A stretch of DNA of 43,414 bases from Candidatus Latescibacterota bacterium (GTDB taxonomy: Bacteria > Krumholzibacteriota > Krumholzibacteriia > WVZY01). This document shows positions 17,126 to 27,800 of this stretch, in pieces (the first letter of the stretch is position 1; each line of letters opens with the position of its first letter). The DNA lies in NCBI GenBank assembly GCA_020352495.1, contig CP070677.1:95214-138627 (forward strand), written 5' to 3'. A model generated the notes under the pieces. That model searched no databases, had not been told where the DNA came from, and saw nothing but the letters and a program-made list of their open reading frames with translations. Both the position numbers and the translations under genes were made by a program.

Positions 17126-18142
17126 TCAGTCTTCCAACCACTTCACAACATCTGGCGCGAAGTATGTCAATATCAGGTCTGCGCCGGCGCGTTTGATCCC
17201 GTGTAGACTCTCCAGCGCGCACCGTTTGAGATCGAGCCAGTCGTTCGCAGCCGCAGCGTGAAGCATCGCAAACTCACCACTGACCTGGTAGGCCGCTATT
17301 GGCAGATTGTACTTCTCGCGGGCGGCCGCGATGACGTCCAGATAAGGCATCGCGGGTTTGACCATCAGGATGTCCGCGCCCTCGGCAACATCCATTTCGA
17401 TTTCTTTTAGCGCTTCCCGCCGGTTGGAGGGGTCCATCTGGTATTGACTCCGGTCCCCAAACCCAGGGGCGCTCTCAGCCGCCTCGCGAAACGGACCGTA
17501 AAACCCACTGGAGTACTTGGCCGCATAGCTCATGATCGAGACGTGCCCGAGACTCGCATCATCGAGAGCCGACCGTATCGCCTTCACCATCCCGTCGATC
17601 ATCCCGGACGGTGCGATGATATCCGCCCCGGCATTTGCATGGACGACACTTGCCTCGCCGAGGAGTTCCAGAGTGGGGTCGTTTAGCAGATAGCCATCGG
17701 GCACGCCGGTTGTGTAGTGTTTCTCACCCGGTGTGTTTACGACTCCGCAGTGCCCATGGTCGGTGTATTCGCAAAAACACATGTCGGATATGACAACGAG
17801 ATCGGGCACGGCTTCCTTTAGAGCGCGGATCGCACGAGGAACAATCCCGTCTGGATTGTAGTTGTCGCTACCGGTGGCGTCTTTTGTCTCCGGTATTCCA
17901 AAGAGAATCACCGCCGGGATCCCAAGGTCCGCAGCGCGTTTGGCTTCACCGACGAGCTTGTCGATTGACAGCTGGCATTGACCCGGCATCGAAGGTATCG
18001 GCTTCTGGATTCCCTCACCCGGGCGGACAAACATGGGATAGATGAGGTCAGCGGGTTTCAAGCTCGTCTCTTGCGTCATTCGTCGCAGATTTGACGTCAG
18101 CCGCAAACGGCGGGGTCGCGCGAAGGGAAACTCGTGTGACAC
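17126..18142 (-). CDS. hemB: Delta-aminolevulinic acid dehydratase (porphobilinogen synthase)
   Basis: The 338-residue protein starts with GTG and has the expected N-terminus [10 protein letters not shown] and [13 protein letters not shown]. The metal site [12 protein letters not shown] has three cysteines, which marks the zinc-dependent type. The two active-site lysines lie in [17 protein letters not shown] and [12 protein letters not shown]. It condenses two 5-aminolevulinate molecules to porphobilinogen. The GTG has only a distant AAGGA; a much stronger AGGAGG lies further upstream at 18205-18210 in front of a possible leader frame. It is the first of the four hem genes in transcription order. 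Confidence 0.96.
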   Translation of the reverse strand: MSHEFPFARPRRLRLTSNLRRMTQETSLKPADLIYPMFVRPGEGIQKPIPSMPGQCQLSIDKLVGEAKRAADLGIPAVILFGIPETKDATGSDNYNPDGIVPRAIRALKEAVPDLVVISDMCFCEYTDHGHCGVVNTPGEKHYTTGVPDGYLLNDPTLELLGEASVVHANAGADIIAPSGMIDGMVKAIRSALDDASLGHVSIMSYAAKYSSGFYGPFREAAESAPGFGDRSQYQMDPSNRREALKEIEMDVAEGADILMVKPAMPYLDVIAAAREKYNLPIAAYQVSGEFAMLHAAAANDWLDLKRCALESLHGIKRAGADLILTYFAPDVVKWLED

Positions 18143-18465
18143 GGTGTGAAACCGTCCTTTTGGGTGTGAACAAGGCCAATTCGAATCGGAGACGGCAATG
18201 ATCGCCTCCTCTGCTCGTAACCGGCGTTACAGGCGAGCATTATAACAAAAGAATATTGGGATATCTACCGCATCGCCTTTCCGCACAAGATACGGAACAG
18301 CGTTGACAGGGGTCAAATTCCGCGGGTCTCCCGTGAGGCGACCATTAGCGAGCAGCGACCATCTTCTCGGGGGCACATGTCATTGTTTGACAATGTGTTA
18401 TCGGGCCGAGTTCGAGTCGAGTCGAGGGTGGCATGGGGTCGGGATACGCCGCTCGGCCGGTTTGT
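18143..18465. other. Intergenic stretch upstream of hemB
   Basis: This 323-base gap lies between the end of the SGNH gene and the hemB start, both on the minus strand. It holds a TATAAT element and an unusual AGGAGG followed by a short TTG frame (18198-18097) that overlaps the hemB start. I see no other gene, repeat or clear terminator in 18250-18465. Confidence 0.6.
18239..18244 (-). promoter_or_regulatory. -10 element upstream of hemB
   Basis: A perfect minus-strand TATAAT at 18244-18239 lies about 97 bases before the hemB GTG. The -35 position (TAGATA at 17-base spacing) is poor, so the promoter may need an activator or may be a chance match. The predicted leader would contain the AGGAGG and short frame described for this gap. 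Confidence 0.35.
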
Positions 18466-19758
18466 TCAGGGGAGGGAGCCGAGGTATGCCCGGTCCGCCT
18501 CGGCAATCCGGTAATCGAGGTTGTGTCGCTCGCGCAGGATATCGAGGAGAACCCGTGCCGCCAACGCATGGCCGTGTTTGTTGGGATGCGTGTCCTTCTC
18601 GAAATAGAGAGCCTTTGTCTTGGAAACGGCCCTGAATGTCTCCAGCGGATAGTGGAATTCGATATTCTCTCGCTCGCAAAACGAGGCAAAACGCCGGTAG
18701 GGTTTTTGAAAATCGAACAGGTTGGAATCGATTTTGTACTGATGATGAAGCTGCGCCCGCCAGTCGTCGTCCACCTCGAGTTTTAGGGGAAAGGCAAACA
18801 CGATCAGTTCGACTCCATCTTCTCGACAGAGCTGGGCAAAACACGAAAAGATGGCTTCGGTCAACAGCCATGCCTCTTCGAGTCGAGGTGCGTAGGTTTT
18901 TTCGTAGACCGACCAGTGGGAATAGTTCCTTGCTAGACCCGCCTTCTCGAAACCGAGGATGCTACGCTGCTCTTCTTTGACTCGTCGACTATACCTGAGG
19001 GCGTCAATGCGTCTTTTTGTAAACAACAGTGCGCGACTGTTTCGCAGGACCTTTCGGACACGGTGCCCGAAACGCGGTTTTGGCTCCTTGAGCTTCTCCT
19101 CTGCCAGGACAAGCGAATCCCCGTGCAACACGAACCTCGGTTTTGGGGCCGAACCGAGAAACAGGTGGTCGATCATGTTATTGACCACATCGTTTGCCAT
19201 GGTTAACACAACGACGACGATGTCTGGCTCCATTCCCCTCGCGACCGTCCGATAGTAAAGCAGTTCCTGATCGTTTCCCCAGCCACAGACACCGGCGTTG
19301 AGTACCTCTATGTTTTCCTCGAGCGCTCTTCCAACGAAATCAGACAACCGCCACTCCGCATCTACCCCAGTGCCAAATACAATAGAGTCACCGGTGATGA
19401 GGATTCGTTTTGTTCCTGGACTCTTGGTCGTTGAGATCTCTCGATCACGCATACCGAGAGCATTGATGTGAACGAGGTAGTCGAGATCCCGTCCCGGATC
19501 AACGCTCCTCAATACGGAATTGGGTTTGAGGCTCCAGCCGAGCCTCTCGTCAAAGCGGACGATATTGCAGAGGTTCTCCGGGTGGTAGACGGCCCGGAGC
19601 ACCAACTCCGAAACGGCAAACAACAGCACCAGTGTCCCTATGGAGAGACCCAGGTTCTTCGCAAACCTCGAAGAGAACGACGATGCGGAAACCGAACGAT
19701 GTAGAGAGCTACGATTCCCTTCCCTCGACATCGAGTCCAAACCGCGTCCCATACCCAA
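18466..19758 (-). CDS. Membrane-anchored SGNH/GDSL-type hydrolase or acyltransferase
   Basis: The 430-residue protein has about 35 polar residues, one transmembrane segment at 38-56 (LGLSIGTLVLLFAVSELVL), and then an extracytoplasmic SGNH domain. Block I is ITGDSIVFGTG with the nucleophile Ser125, block II lies in LNAGVCGWGND near 153-162, block III in LTMANDVVNN near 185-194, and the C-terminal DTHPNKHGH at 389-397 supplies the catalytic Asp and His. The DTH form resembles AlgX/AlgJ-type polysaccharide acetyltransferases as well as esterases, so modification of a surface glycan is a reasonable guess. The TTG start at 19758 and an ATG six bases later both follow a GGGAG site. A good promoter lies at 19921-19949. 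Confidence 0.8.
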   Translation of the reverse strand: MGMGRGLDSMSREGNRSSLHRSVSASSFSSRFAKNLGLSIGTLVLLFAVSELVLRAVYHPENLCNIVRFDERLGWSLKPNSVLRSVDPGRDLDYLVHINALGMRDREISTTKSPGTKRILITGDSIVFGTGVDAEWRLSDFVGRALEENIEVLNAGVCGWGNDQELLYYRTVARGMEPDIVVVVLTMANDVVNNMIDHLFLGSAPKPRFVLHGDSLVLAEEKLKEPKPRFGHRVRKVLRNSRALLFTKRRIDALRYSRRVKEEQRSILGFEKAGLARNYSHWSVYEKTYAPRLEEAWLLTEAIFSCFAQLCREDGVELIVFAFPLKLEVDDDWRAQLHHQYKIDSNLFDFQKPYRRFASFCERENIEFHYPLETFRAVSKTKALYFEKDTHPNKHGHALAARVLLDILRERHNLDYRIAEADRAYLGSLP

Positions 19759-20188
19759 TCATCTCCCGCTATCGCTCGCCTAATTGAAAAGGTGGGCGAC
19801 CTTTTCCGGCCCCCGCGTCAGGGTGCTTTGTCTCCGGGTGAGAGGAGCGGTGGTGAAAAGCGGCGGCGCCCCTTTTGCTGTGAGTCACTGGAGGATCTCT
19901 CGCGTCCGTCGCAAAGCGTTATTATACGCCGACACGCACGGAATTTCAAGATCGCTAAACGTCGCTGATCTCCACGCGTGGTGGGAGGCCAAGCCCTCGC
20001 AACGGCTTGCACATGTCGGCACTGGTATCGGGACCTTTGACCGACATGCTCCCCTCTCCCAGATTATCGAGGGCCTGCCCGTTACACTCGAAAAACACCT
20101 TACGGAGTGTCGGATGATCGGTTAATATGTTTAGAATTATTTTCGAAGTAAGAAACAGACACAGACCGATGACAACCGGAGGATAGGC
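19759..20188. other. Divergent intergenic region (SGNH gene / hutH)
   Basis: The 430-base gap separates two divergently transcribed genes. It contains the minus-strand promoter at 19921-19949 and a 7-bp hairpin (19786-19792 pairing with 19800-19806) inside the SGNH leader. On the hutH side there is an AT-rich stretch near 20120-20145 and a GGAGG site before the ATG. I see no conserved small gene or structured RNA. Confidence 0.6.
19921..19949 (-). promoter_or_regulatory. Near-consensus sigma70 promoter for the SGNH gene
   Basis: Minus strand TTGAAA (19949-19944), exactly 17 bases, then TATAAT (19926-19921). The predicted start near 19914 gives a leader of roughly 155 bases before the SGNH start codon at 19758. 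Confidence 0.65.
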
Positions 20189-21718
20189 ATGCCGATAATC
20201 GTCACGGGGAAAGGGCTGACTGTTGATGACGTCGAGGCTGTTGCCCGAGGTGGCGAAAAAGTAGAACTTCACCCCGACGCCATAGCCCGGATCAAAAAGT
20301 GCCGCGCGTTCATCGAGGAGCGTATCGAGGCGGGCGAGATCATGTACGGAGTCAACACCGGTATCGGTGAGTTCTCCGAGGTCGTCCTGACAGACGATCA
20401 AGTCAAAGACTTCCAGAAATATCTCATCTACAACCACGCCGCTGGGATTGGCGACCCGACACCGCTCGATCACGTCCGTGCTGCGATGCTGCTTCGCGCA
20501 AACGTGCTCGCCATCGGCAACTCGGGTTGCCGGCAGGAGATCGCACAGACCTTTGTGGACATGTTGAACAAGGGAGTAACCCCGGTCGTGTGCACGAAAG
20601 GGTCTGTCGGCGCGTGCGGCGACCTTGCACCGATGAGCCAGATTGCGCTTCTCATGATGGGCGAGGGAGAGGCGTTTTTGGAGGGCGAGCGGATGGCCGG
20701 CGGAAGGGCACTGGAAAAAGCGGGCATCCCCGTTCCTGGTCTCAAAGCTCGGGACGGTCTGGCCTCGATTAACGGTTCGAACCTAATAAATGGGATTGGG
20801 TGTCTGGCGGTTTACGACGCAGAGCGTTGGCTTCTTCAGGCGGAGATCGCCGCCGCGATGACACTCGAAGCCCTCAGGGCCAACTTAAAACCGTACGACC
20901 CACGTCTCCACGAGCTCCGCGGCTTCCCCGGCGCAGTGACCTCCGCATCGAATCTCAGGCAGGTCATCGAGGGATCCGACCTGATGACCGGCAAACAAAA
21001 GGTAAAGGTTCAGGATGCGTACAGTATGCGTTCGACACCACAGGTGATCGGCGCCGCGCGTGATCAGTTGCGTTGGACGCGGAGTCAACTCGAGATTGAA
21101 GCCAACGGCGTCGGGGACAACCCGATTTTTCTTCCCGATGATCATGTCGTACTCACCGGCGCCAATTTCCAGGGCACCCCGATCAGTCTTCCGCTCGACA
21201 CACTCGGCGCGGCAATCACGATGGTCAGCGTTCTCTCGGAGCGCCGTCTCAATCGGTTGACAAACCCGGCACTGAGCGTTGGCCTACCAGCGTTCCTGAC
21301 CAAAGGCGCAGGGATGTTCTCGGGGATGATGCTGAGCCAATATACAGCTGACATGCAGATCGTCGAGCAGAGGATTCTCTCCACACCGGCGTTCAATCAG
21401 TCGATACCGGCGGCCGCCGATCAGGAAGACTTTGTGTCGATGGGGATGAATTCGGCGTTGAAAACCCGGCAAATTCTGGACATCGCCAATGGCGTGCTCG
21501 GCATCGAGTTTATGGCGGCGGCACAGGCGCTCGACTTTCGGGAATACACACCGGGACGAGGAACGCTCGCGGCAAAAGCGGAGATCCGAAAACACGTCGA
21601 TTTCCTCGATGTAGACAGACCGCTTTACCCCGATCACAACGCCATGATGGCGCTAGTTAAGAGCCTCGATATCTTGAACGCAGTGGAGAACGAAACAGGA
21701 AAGCTCTCGATCTATTGA
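20189..21718 (+). CDS. hutH: Histidine ammonia-lyase (aromatic amino acid lyase) with Ala-Cys-Gly MIO triad
   Basis: The 509-residue protein is full length for HutH. It has MYGVNTGIGEF near residue 52, NHAAGIGDPTPLDHVRAAM, INGSNLINGIG, QDAYSMRSTPQVIGAARDQL, GDNPIF and SIPAAADQEDFVSMGMNSA, all family landmarks; the QED form points to histidine rather than phenylalanine or tyrosine as substrate. The prosthetic-group triad, normally Ala-Ser-Gly, reads Ala142-Cys143-Gly144 (codon TGC at 20615-20617). Cys143 is the position of Ser143 in the Pseudomonas putida enzyme, where an engineered Ser-to-Cys change is reported to stay active, as I recall. The reaction would be histidine to urocanate plus ammonia. 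No other hut gene is nearby. GGAGG precedes the ATG, and a strong hairpin terminator follows. Confidence 0.88.
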   Translation: MPIIVTGKGLTVDDVEAVARGGEKVELHPDAIARIKKCRAFIEERIEAGEIMYGVNTGIGEFSEVVLTDDQVKDFQKYLIYNHAAGIGDPTPLDHVRAAMLLRANVLAIGNSGCRQEIAQTFVDMLNKGVTPVVCTKGSVGACGDLAPMSQIALLMMGEGEAFLEGERMAGGRALEKAGIPVPGLKARDGLASINGSNLINGIGCLAVYDAERWLLQAEIAAAMTLEALRANLKPYDPRLHELRGFPGAVTSASNLRQVIEGSDLMTGKQKVKVQDAYSMRSTPQVIGAARDQLRWTRSQLEIEANGVGDNPIFLPDDHVVLTGANFQGTPISLPLDTLGAAITMVSVLSERRLNRLTNPALSVGLPAFLTKGAGMFSGMMLSQYTADMQIVEQRILSTPAFNQSIPAAADQEDFVSMGMNSALKTRQILDIANGVLGIEFMAAAQALDFREYTPGRGTLAAKAEIRKHVDFLDVDRPLYPDHNAMMALVKSLDILNAVENETGKLSIY

Positions 21719-21738
21719 TTGGGAGCGGATGGAAAAAG

Positions 21739-21784
21739 AAAATGGTTGCGGGAACCTTTGAAGGCATCCCGCAACCATTTTCTA
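21739..21784 (+). terminator. Bidirectional Rho-independent terminator after hutH
   Basis: A perfect 15-bp stem (21739-21753 with 21767-21781) closes a 13-base loop. The plus strand continues TTTTCT and the minus strand reads TTTTCTTTTT, so it can stop hutH and, in the other direction, the giant subtilase transcript. Confidence 0.85.
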
Positions 21785-21818
21785 TATCTACGAAGCCGAC
21801 AACCTCGCAAATCGCTCG

Positions 21819-21855
21819 GGGGATGACCCGGGCGATGAGCGAACGGGTCATCCCC
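21819..21855 (-). repeat. 12-bp perfect inverted repeat in the subtilase 3' region
   Basis: The arms 21819-21830 and 21844-21855 (GGGGATGACCCG and its complement) enclose 13 bases directly after the subtilase stop codon. No T run follows on either strand, so it is not a terminator by itself. It may protect the mRNA 3' end or pause polymerase ahead of the terminator at 21739. Confidence 0.6.
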
Positions 21856-21865
21856 AAGAGACGAA

Positions 21866-24800
21866 TTACTTCAGAAGCACCATCTTCTTGGTGAGCACTG
21901 TCTTGCCCGCCTGGAACCTCGCGAAGTAGATTCCCGAAGATACCGGCACTCCGTGGTTGTTCGTGCCATCCCATTCGAAGGTGTAGAAACCTGCCGGTCT
22001 CGTGCCTTCGAATACCGTCCTCACCAGCTGACCCTTGACGTTGTAGACCTTGAGGTCCACTCGTCCAAGATAGTCGGCTGGGATTCCGACCTGGATTCGG
22101 GTCGTCGGATTGAACGGGTTGGGATAGTTTTGTCCAAGCGTCAACTTATCCGGGAGATTTGGTGTCGCGTTCTCCAGGGCGACGGTCTTGCCAAGGCTCG
22201 TTGCCGTCGCGAGCCAATCAAGCGCGCGCCCGAGGATTGCCGCCCGACGCGATTCCTCCTGGATATAGTTGAAGTTGAACGAGAAGTAGACCGACGCATG
22301 GGTGGCGCTCACATACCTCACAGCGGCCGCCGAGTCGGGTCCGGAAGGTGCCATTGGCCAGAACTTGGAGCTCCATTCCTTCCCTTCCTTTTGGAAGAAC
22401 TCGCGGGCGTCCTGCTCGGTATCGAAGCGATCGAGCACCGATCCCTGCGCGCTGTACTTGTAGATGACCTGTCCACCGGTGTACGTCGTCGAGAGCCTCA
22501 ACTCATCGGGGTATGACCCCTGGATGACAAAGGTCTCGTCCGCACCTATCGGATCACCCGGTGTGCTCGTGAGCTGTCTCCAGCTCGGATCATCTTTCAC
22601 GTACGCTGTCCCCGTGTACATCTCCATCCAGGGTCTTGCCGATGATCCGTACGACAGGTCACGACCCATCATAAAGATCTGGTTGAGCGTGCCACCGAGA
22701 TCCGTGCTGAGAAACACGCCAAGCGTATCCCGCTGCGTCGTGTCGAGGTACCAGCTCTCGTCCACGATGACGGCGTCGTACGCCTGGAGGATCGCCACGG
22801 TTGGCATACCGAGATCATCCCAATCCCAGATGTCGGCGGTCCGGCCGATCGTAGAGAACGCCTGCTGGAACATCGTCGGGCTCGTGTGCGATCCGCCACC
22901 AAGAAGCACGAGATAGTCACCCGAAGGCATGATACCAAACTCGTACGTCGTCGTTGGCGCACCGGCGGGATCGGTCGATGTGTTGGCCGCATTGTCGGTG
23001 GCTTCCACATAGAGCTTGATCCGTGTACCCGACGCCTGTCCCGGGATGTCTCCGCTGTACTCATCGGGATTGCCGGTTCCCGTCATCGCGACCGAGGTCC
23101 AGCTGCTGCCGTCGTCGGTGCTGTAATAAAGCGTGACGGTCGCGACACCGGATAGCCCATCCATCACCTCGGTCGTGACCGTGTATGGGCCTGTCGTGTC
23201 GAACGTGCTTGCCGGCACGTCGGTGGACACAAAGCTTGGCGCGTCGGTGTCGTCGACGCTTTCTACTCTAACGTCGTCGACATACCAACCGACTCTCTGC
23301 ACGCTCGAGTCACTGCCAAAATGCAGCCGGATTATGACCGTCATCCCCTTGTAGGCGGTGAGGTCGAACGTGGCCTTGTGCCAGACGTCATTGTTGTATC
23401 CCGTAAAGCATGGTTCACCGGGGATACCCGCGTTGCCCGATCTGGCGGTGCCGTTGTAACCGATGTCCGGTGTAAGAATCGTCCACGAGCTTCCACCATC
23501 CGTGGAGATCTTCACGTTGCCGCCATCCCAGTTGGTCTCGATATAGTACCACTGCCAGAAGCTCAGCTGCGCGTAGGGATTACTACTCGGAACCTGAAGC
23601 GCTGGCAGATCGAGCTTCGAGTTGGAGCTCGAAGAGTAGTTCCCGCCGACCTTGGTGGCCCAGAGCTTGAGCCCGGAGTACGCATCATCCGGACCGGTCG
23701 TCGGCTCACCCCACTCCCAATCGGGACCGGTCGCGGTGAAGCCACCGTCATCGGCCTCGAAGTCCCACGCATAGTAGTCGACGATCTCGAATGAGTGATA
23801 TCCGGCCGCCGGCTCTCGTGCATGGTTGGGTATCTCGGCAACGTCTCTCGCCGAGATGTAGTAGTTGAACACATCTCCGAGAGATCCCGGACCGGGGATA
23901 TCCGCACTGTACATATCCCCACCAAGCGACGTCATTGTGATCGTCGTGTTGGTGCCACCGTTCTTGTTGTAGGTAAGGAGCACACCAGCTGGATCGACAC
24001 CGACGTTGTCGGTGATCATCGCCGTAATCGTGTACGGGCCGGTTTGGTCGGCCGTATTCGGATGCGGCGTGTGAACGATCTCCGGTGGTACGAGGTCGGC
24101 ATTCACCTGGAACGTGTGCTGTTCGGTCGGTGCACCTTGCGGGTGATAGCTGGTGGTTCCGTCGTCGTTCGCCGCACTGATGTAGTAGTCCACCGTTGTC
24201 CCGTAGCCCTGAGGCGGAATATCCGCCGAGTACTCATCGGGATTTCCCGTGGGCGTCATCACGACGGTCACCGCACCTGCGCCGACGTCGTAGGTCAACT
24301 TCACACGGCTCGGATCGAGCGTCTCTGAGTACACCTGTGCAACCGCCGTGTACGCGGACAAGGTGTCTTCGGTATCCGGCAGAGGTGAGTGCACGATCGC
24401 GGGCGCCGAGAGCCATGCAAGAGCACGGTCCATGATACCGGCTCTCCGCGTGGGCTCCTGGATGTAATAGAAGTTGAAGGAGAAGTACACCGAACGGTAC
24501 TCCTCACCGGCGTACTTGATGCCGGCCGCGGCATCGAGGCTCTTTGGCGCATGTGGCATCACACCATCCCACTCCTTCTCGTCCTTCTCGTATGCGCCTC
24601 GAAGCGCTTCGTAGCCATCGGCAGCGGTACCCTCGGCGGTGTACCGGTAGACGATCTCTCCACCCGGATAGGTCGTCGAGCGCTCCACCTCGTCGGGGTA
24701 CGAACCGGAGATGACGAATACCTCATCGGCCCCGATCGGTTCACCCGGCTCACCGGTCAGCTCACGCCATCCAGGGTTGTCCTGAACGTACTTCGCCTTC

Positions 24801-27800
24801 ATGTACTCTTCGATAAATGGACGTGTCGACGAGTAGTACCCGAGGTCACGGCCCATTATGAAGAACTGCTTCCTCGCACCGAGCGTCCCCGATTCGAGGA
24901 ACGTCGCGAGATCCGACCGTTCGGTCGTCGTGAGCGATCCGGTCTCGTCGAGTATGACCGTCTTGTAGAGGCCGAGCTTGGAAGCGTCCAGCCAGCCCTG
25001 CGACGGCATGTACCAGTAGTCCGCCTCGTGACCGTTTGCCTCGAGAGCCTCGCGGAACATCTCGAGAGACGATGCGCTGCTCGTCATCTGAAGCACGAGA
25101 ATCGGGGCGGACGGCAGGATCGCAAACTCATACGTGTCTCCCGGCGCTCCGGCTGGACTCGTGGTCTCATTCGGCGGGGATGCCGAATCGGTCGCCAGGA
25201 TATACAGGTTCACACGGGTCCCACTGGGCTGACCAGGAATGCTGACAAACCACTCGAAGGGATCCGATCCGGGTCCCATCGGGGTCTCCGTGTACGTCAT
25301 GCCGCCGTCGGTGCTCCAGAAGAGCGATACCGAGGCGACACCCGAGAGCGGATCGGTGACGATACAGCTCACTTCGTACGGACCGGCCGTATCAAACGTG
25401 CTCGCCGGGACTTCGACATCGCTAATGATCGGCGGCAGATCATCGACGTCGGTGCTCCGTAGACGGACATCGTCGACGTACCAACCCGATCTGTACACGC
25501 TGCCGTCACTCCCGAAGTGGAAGCGAACGATGACCTGCTGACCGGCATACGCGGACAGATCAAAGAGCTCTTCCTGCCAGTAGTCATCGTTGTATCCGGT
25601 AAAGCACGGTTCGCCCGGAATCCCGGCATTGCCGCTTCTGGCCGTGCCATCGTAACCACCAAACGGTGTGACAACATCCCATGTCGCGCCGCCATCGGTG
25701 GACACCTTGACGTTGCCGCCGTCGTAATTGGTTTCGATGTAGTACCAGTGCCAGAATGACAGGAGCGCATACGGCTTGCTCGCAGCGAGCGTGATCGGCG
25801 GGATGTCGAGCGTCGCATCGGCGCTATTGGGATAGTTGCCCGCCAGGATCGTCGCCCAGAGGTTATCCCCGGAATGGGCTCCTCCCGGACCGCTCGTTGG
25901 CGCGCCCCACTCCCAGACACCGCCGGCCGGTGTGAAGCCACCGTCATCGAGTTCGAAATCCCACACGAACTCTTCGACGATATCGAAGTGACACGTACCC
26001 ATCGCCGGTGTACGCGTTACGTTACCCGAGTACGACTCATCCATCGCGTAGATGTAGTAGTCGTAATAGTCACCGACTTCCGACGGACCCGGGATGTCAC
26101 CGCAATACATGTCATCGCCCGCAGAGAGCATCTTCACCCGGTGGTACATCCCACCGTTCTTGGCGTACATGAGGTAGACACTCTCGATGCCCGCGTTATC
26201 CGTCGCCACCGCACAGATCGTGTACGGACCTACGAGGTCGTTCGTGTCGTAGTAGCACTGATGTTCGACGACCGGTGGGATAACGTCTTGCTGCACCCAG
26301 AAAGAGTGTTTGGCCGCGGGTGCACCGAGTGGATCGGTTGTCGTGTGACCCTGTACGTCGCTCGCCGTAATATAGTAGCTCACCTGTGTATCCAGCGGTT
26401 GAGGCGGGATGTAGGCGATATACTGATCTGGCGTGCCAGTCGGGTACATCGGGAGCGTTATTTCGGGACCACCCACGTCGTAGACGACGGCAAAGCTCGA
26501 CGGATCTAGCGCGAAGTAATCCGACGTGATGTACGCGACAACCTCGTAGTTGTGCTCGGTGTCTTCCGTGTCGGTCAACGGCGTGTGGGTGATCTCCGGG
26601 TAGCCCTGGAGCCAATCGAGGATCCGCGCCATCAGGTTGCCACGGTCCGTCGCGTTGTCGATTGCCTCGAAGCCAAACGCGAAGTAGACGAGCTTGTACG
26701 TCCCGTCGTCAACGGTGAGCCCCGCCGTACCGGAGCTGCTTATCCCGTCGGACTCGACGTCACCCTTGATCTGCGCGTTCGCGTTCGCGTTCTCGGCGGC
26801 CTCGGGCACCAACGGATCGTACACGAACGCGGTCATCGCAGGAGCCAACGGATCGACCTCCGATGGATACGCCTGGTTGTTCGCGCCGTCGCCTTCCTTG
26901 ATGTTGAATGCGAAGCCGGAGCCAACCGGACTGGCCCCTTCGCCAATCACGCCACCAAGCTTGACGTCATCCTGGACGTAAAGCGCGCGCAGGTACCCCG
27001 TGTAAAAGGCGCTGTCCTTTATGTCGTATCCGATGTCCTGTCCGGAGATGAACAGTTTGCCACCACCGTCGAGGAATGCGGCAAGCTCCGCTTGATCGGA
27101 CGATGTGAGTGTGGTCGTGTAATCGTCTCCGGTCAGCCAGACGACCGATTCGAAGAGCTCCATCTCCGCAGCTACGGGCGGTGTCGTTACCGTCAGATAA
27201 GAACGGCCAGCCGCCAAGACGGCCTGTTCGTAGTAGGTTTGGTACATAGCACCGCCATCGTCATCCACGATGAGGATCTGCGCCGACATGAGTTCCACGT
27301 TCTCGGTTGTTGTGGCACCCTCGAGCACGGCGATTCCCAGTCTCGCGGTGAATGGATACGGAAACACGGGATTGAACAGCAGATCGTAAGTGCCCACAGG
27401 GAGCACGATGCTGTACTCACCGGTCACCGGATCGGTGGACGTCCATGCAACGTCCTCGCCACCGAGACGAACCGTGATATCGGTCGCGATCCCCTCGCCC
27501 GTGTCGGTGTCGGTCACAAAACCGGCAATCGTTCCGGAGGGAAGCTGGTTTAGCGTGACATGTTGTGTCGTCGTAGCATCCGCTACGATGGTCACGGTGA
27601 CCGTCTGTGTTTCGTACCCAAACTTTGAGTATTCGACGTCGTGATCTCCCGCCACGGTCATGAGCGAGTAGTCACCGCTCGCACCCGTATAAACACGCTG
27701 CCCAGTGTCCACGACACGAACTAGGGCGCCCTCTAGAGTGCCGCCGACGGAGCTCGAAACCGTTCCGTCAAGCGTGCCGACTCCAACGAGGGCGGCGCTT

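Noticed and set aside
24389..27553. Long plus-strand open frames (for example 24389-25462 and 26552-27553) opposite the giant subtilase
   Set aside because: They are rich in Arg, His and Val in the way complement frames of such a coding sequence are, and the subtilase frame is continuous with repeated recognisable domains.
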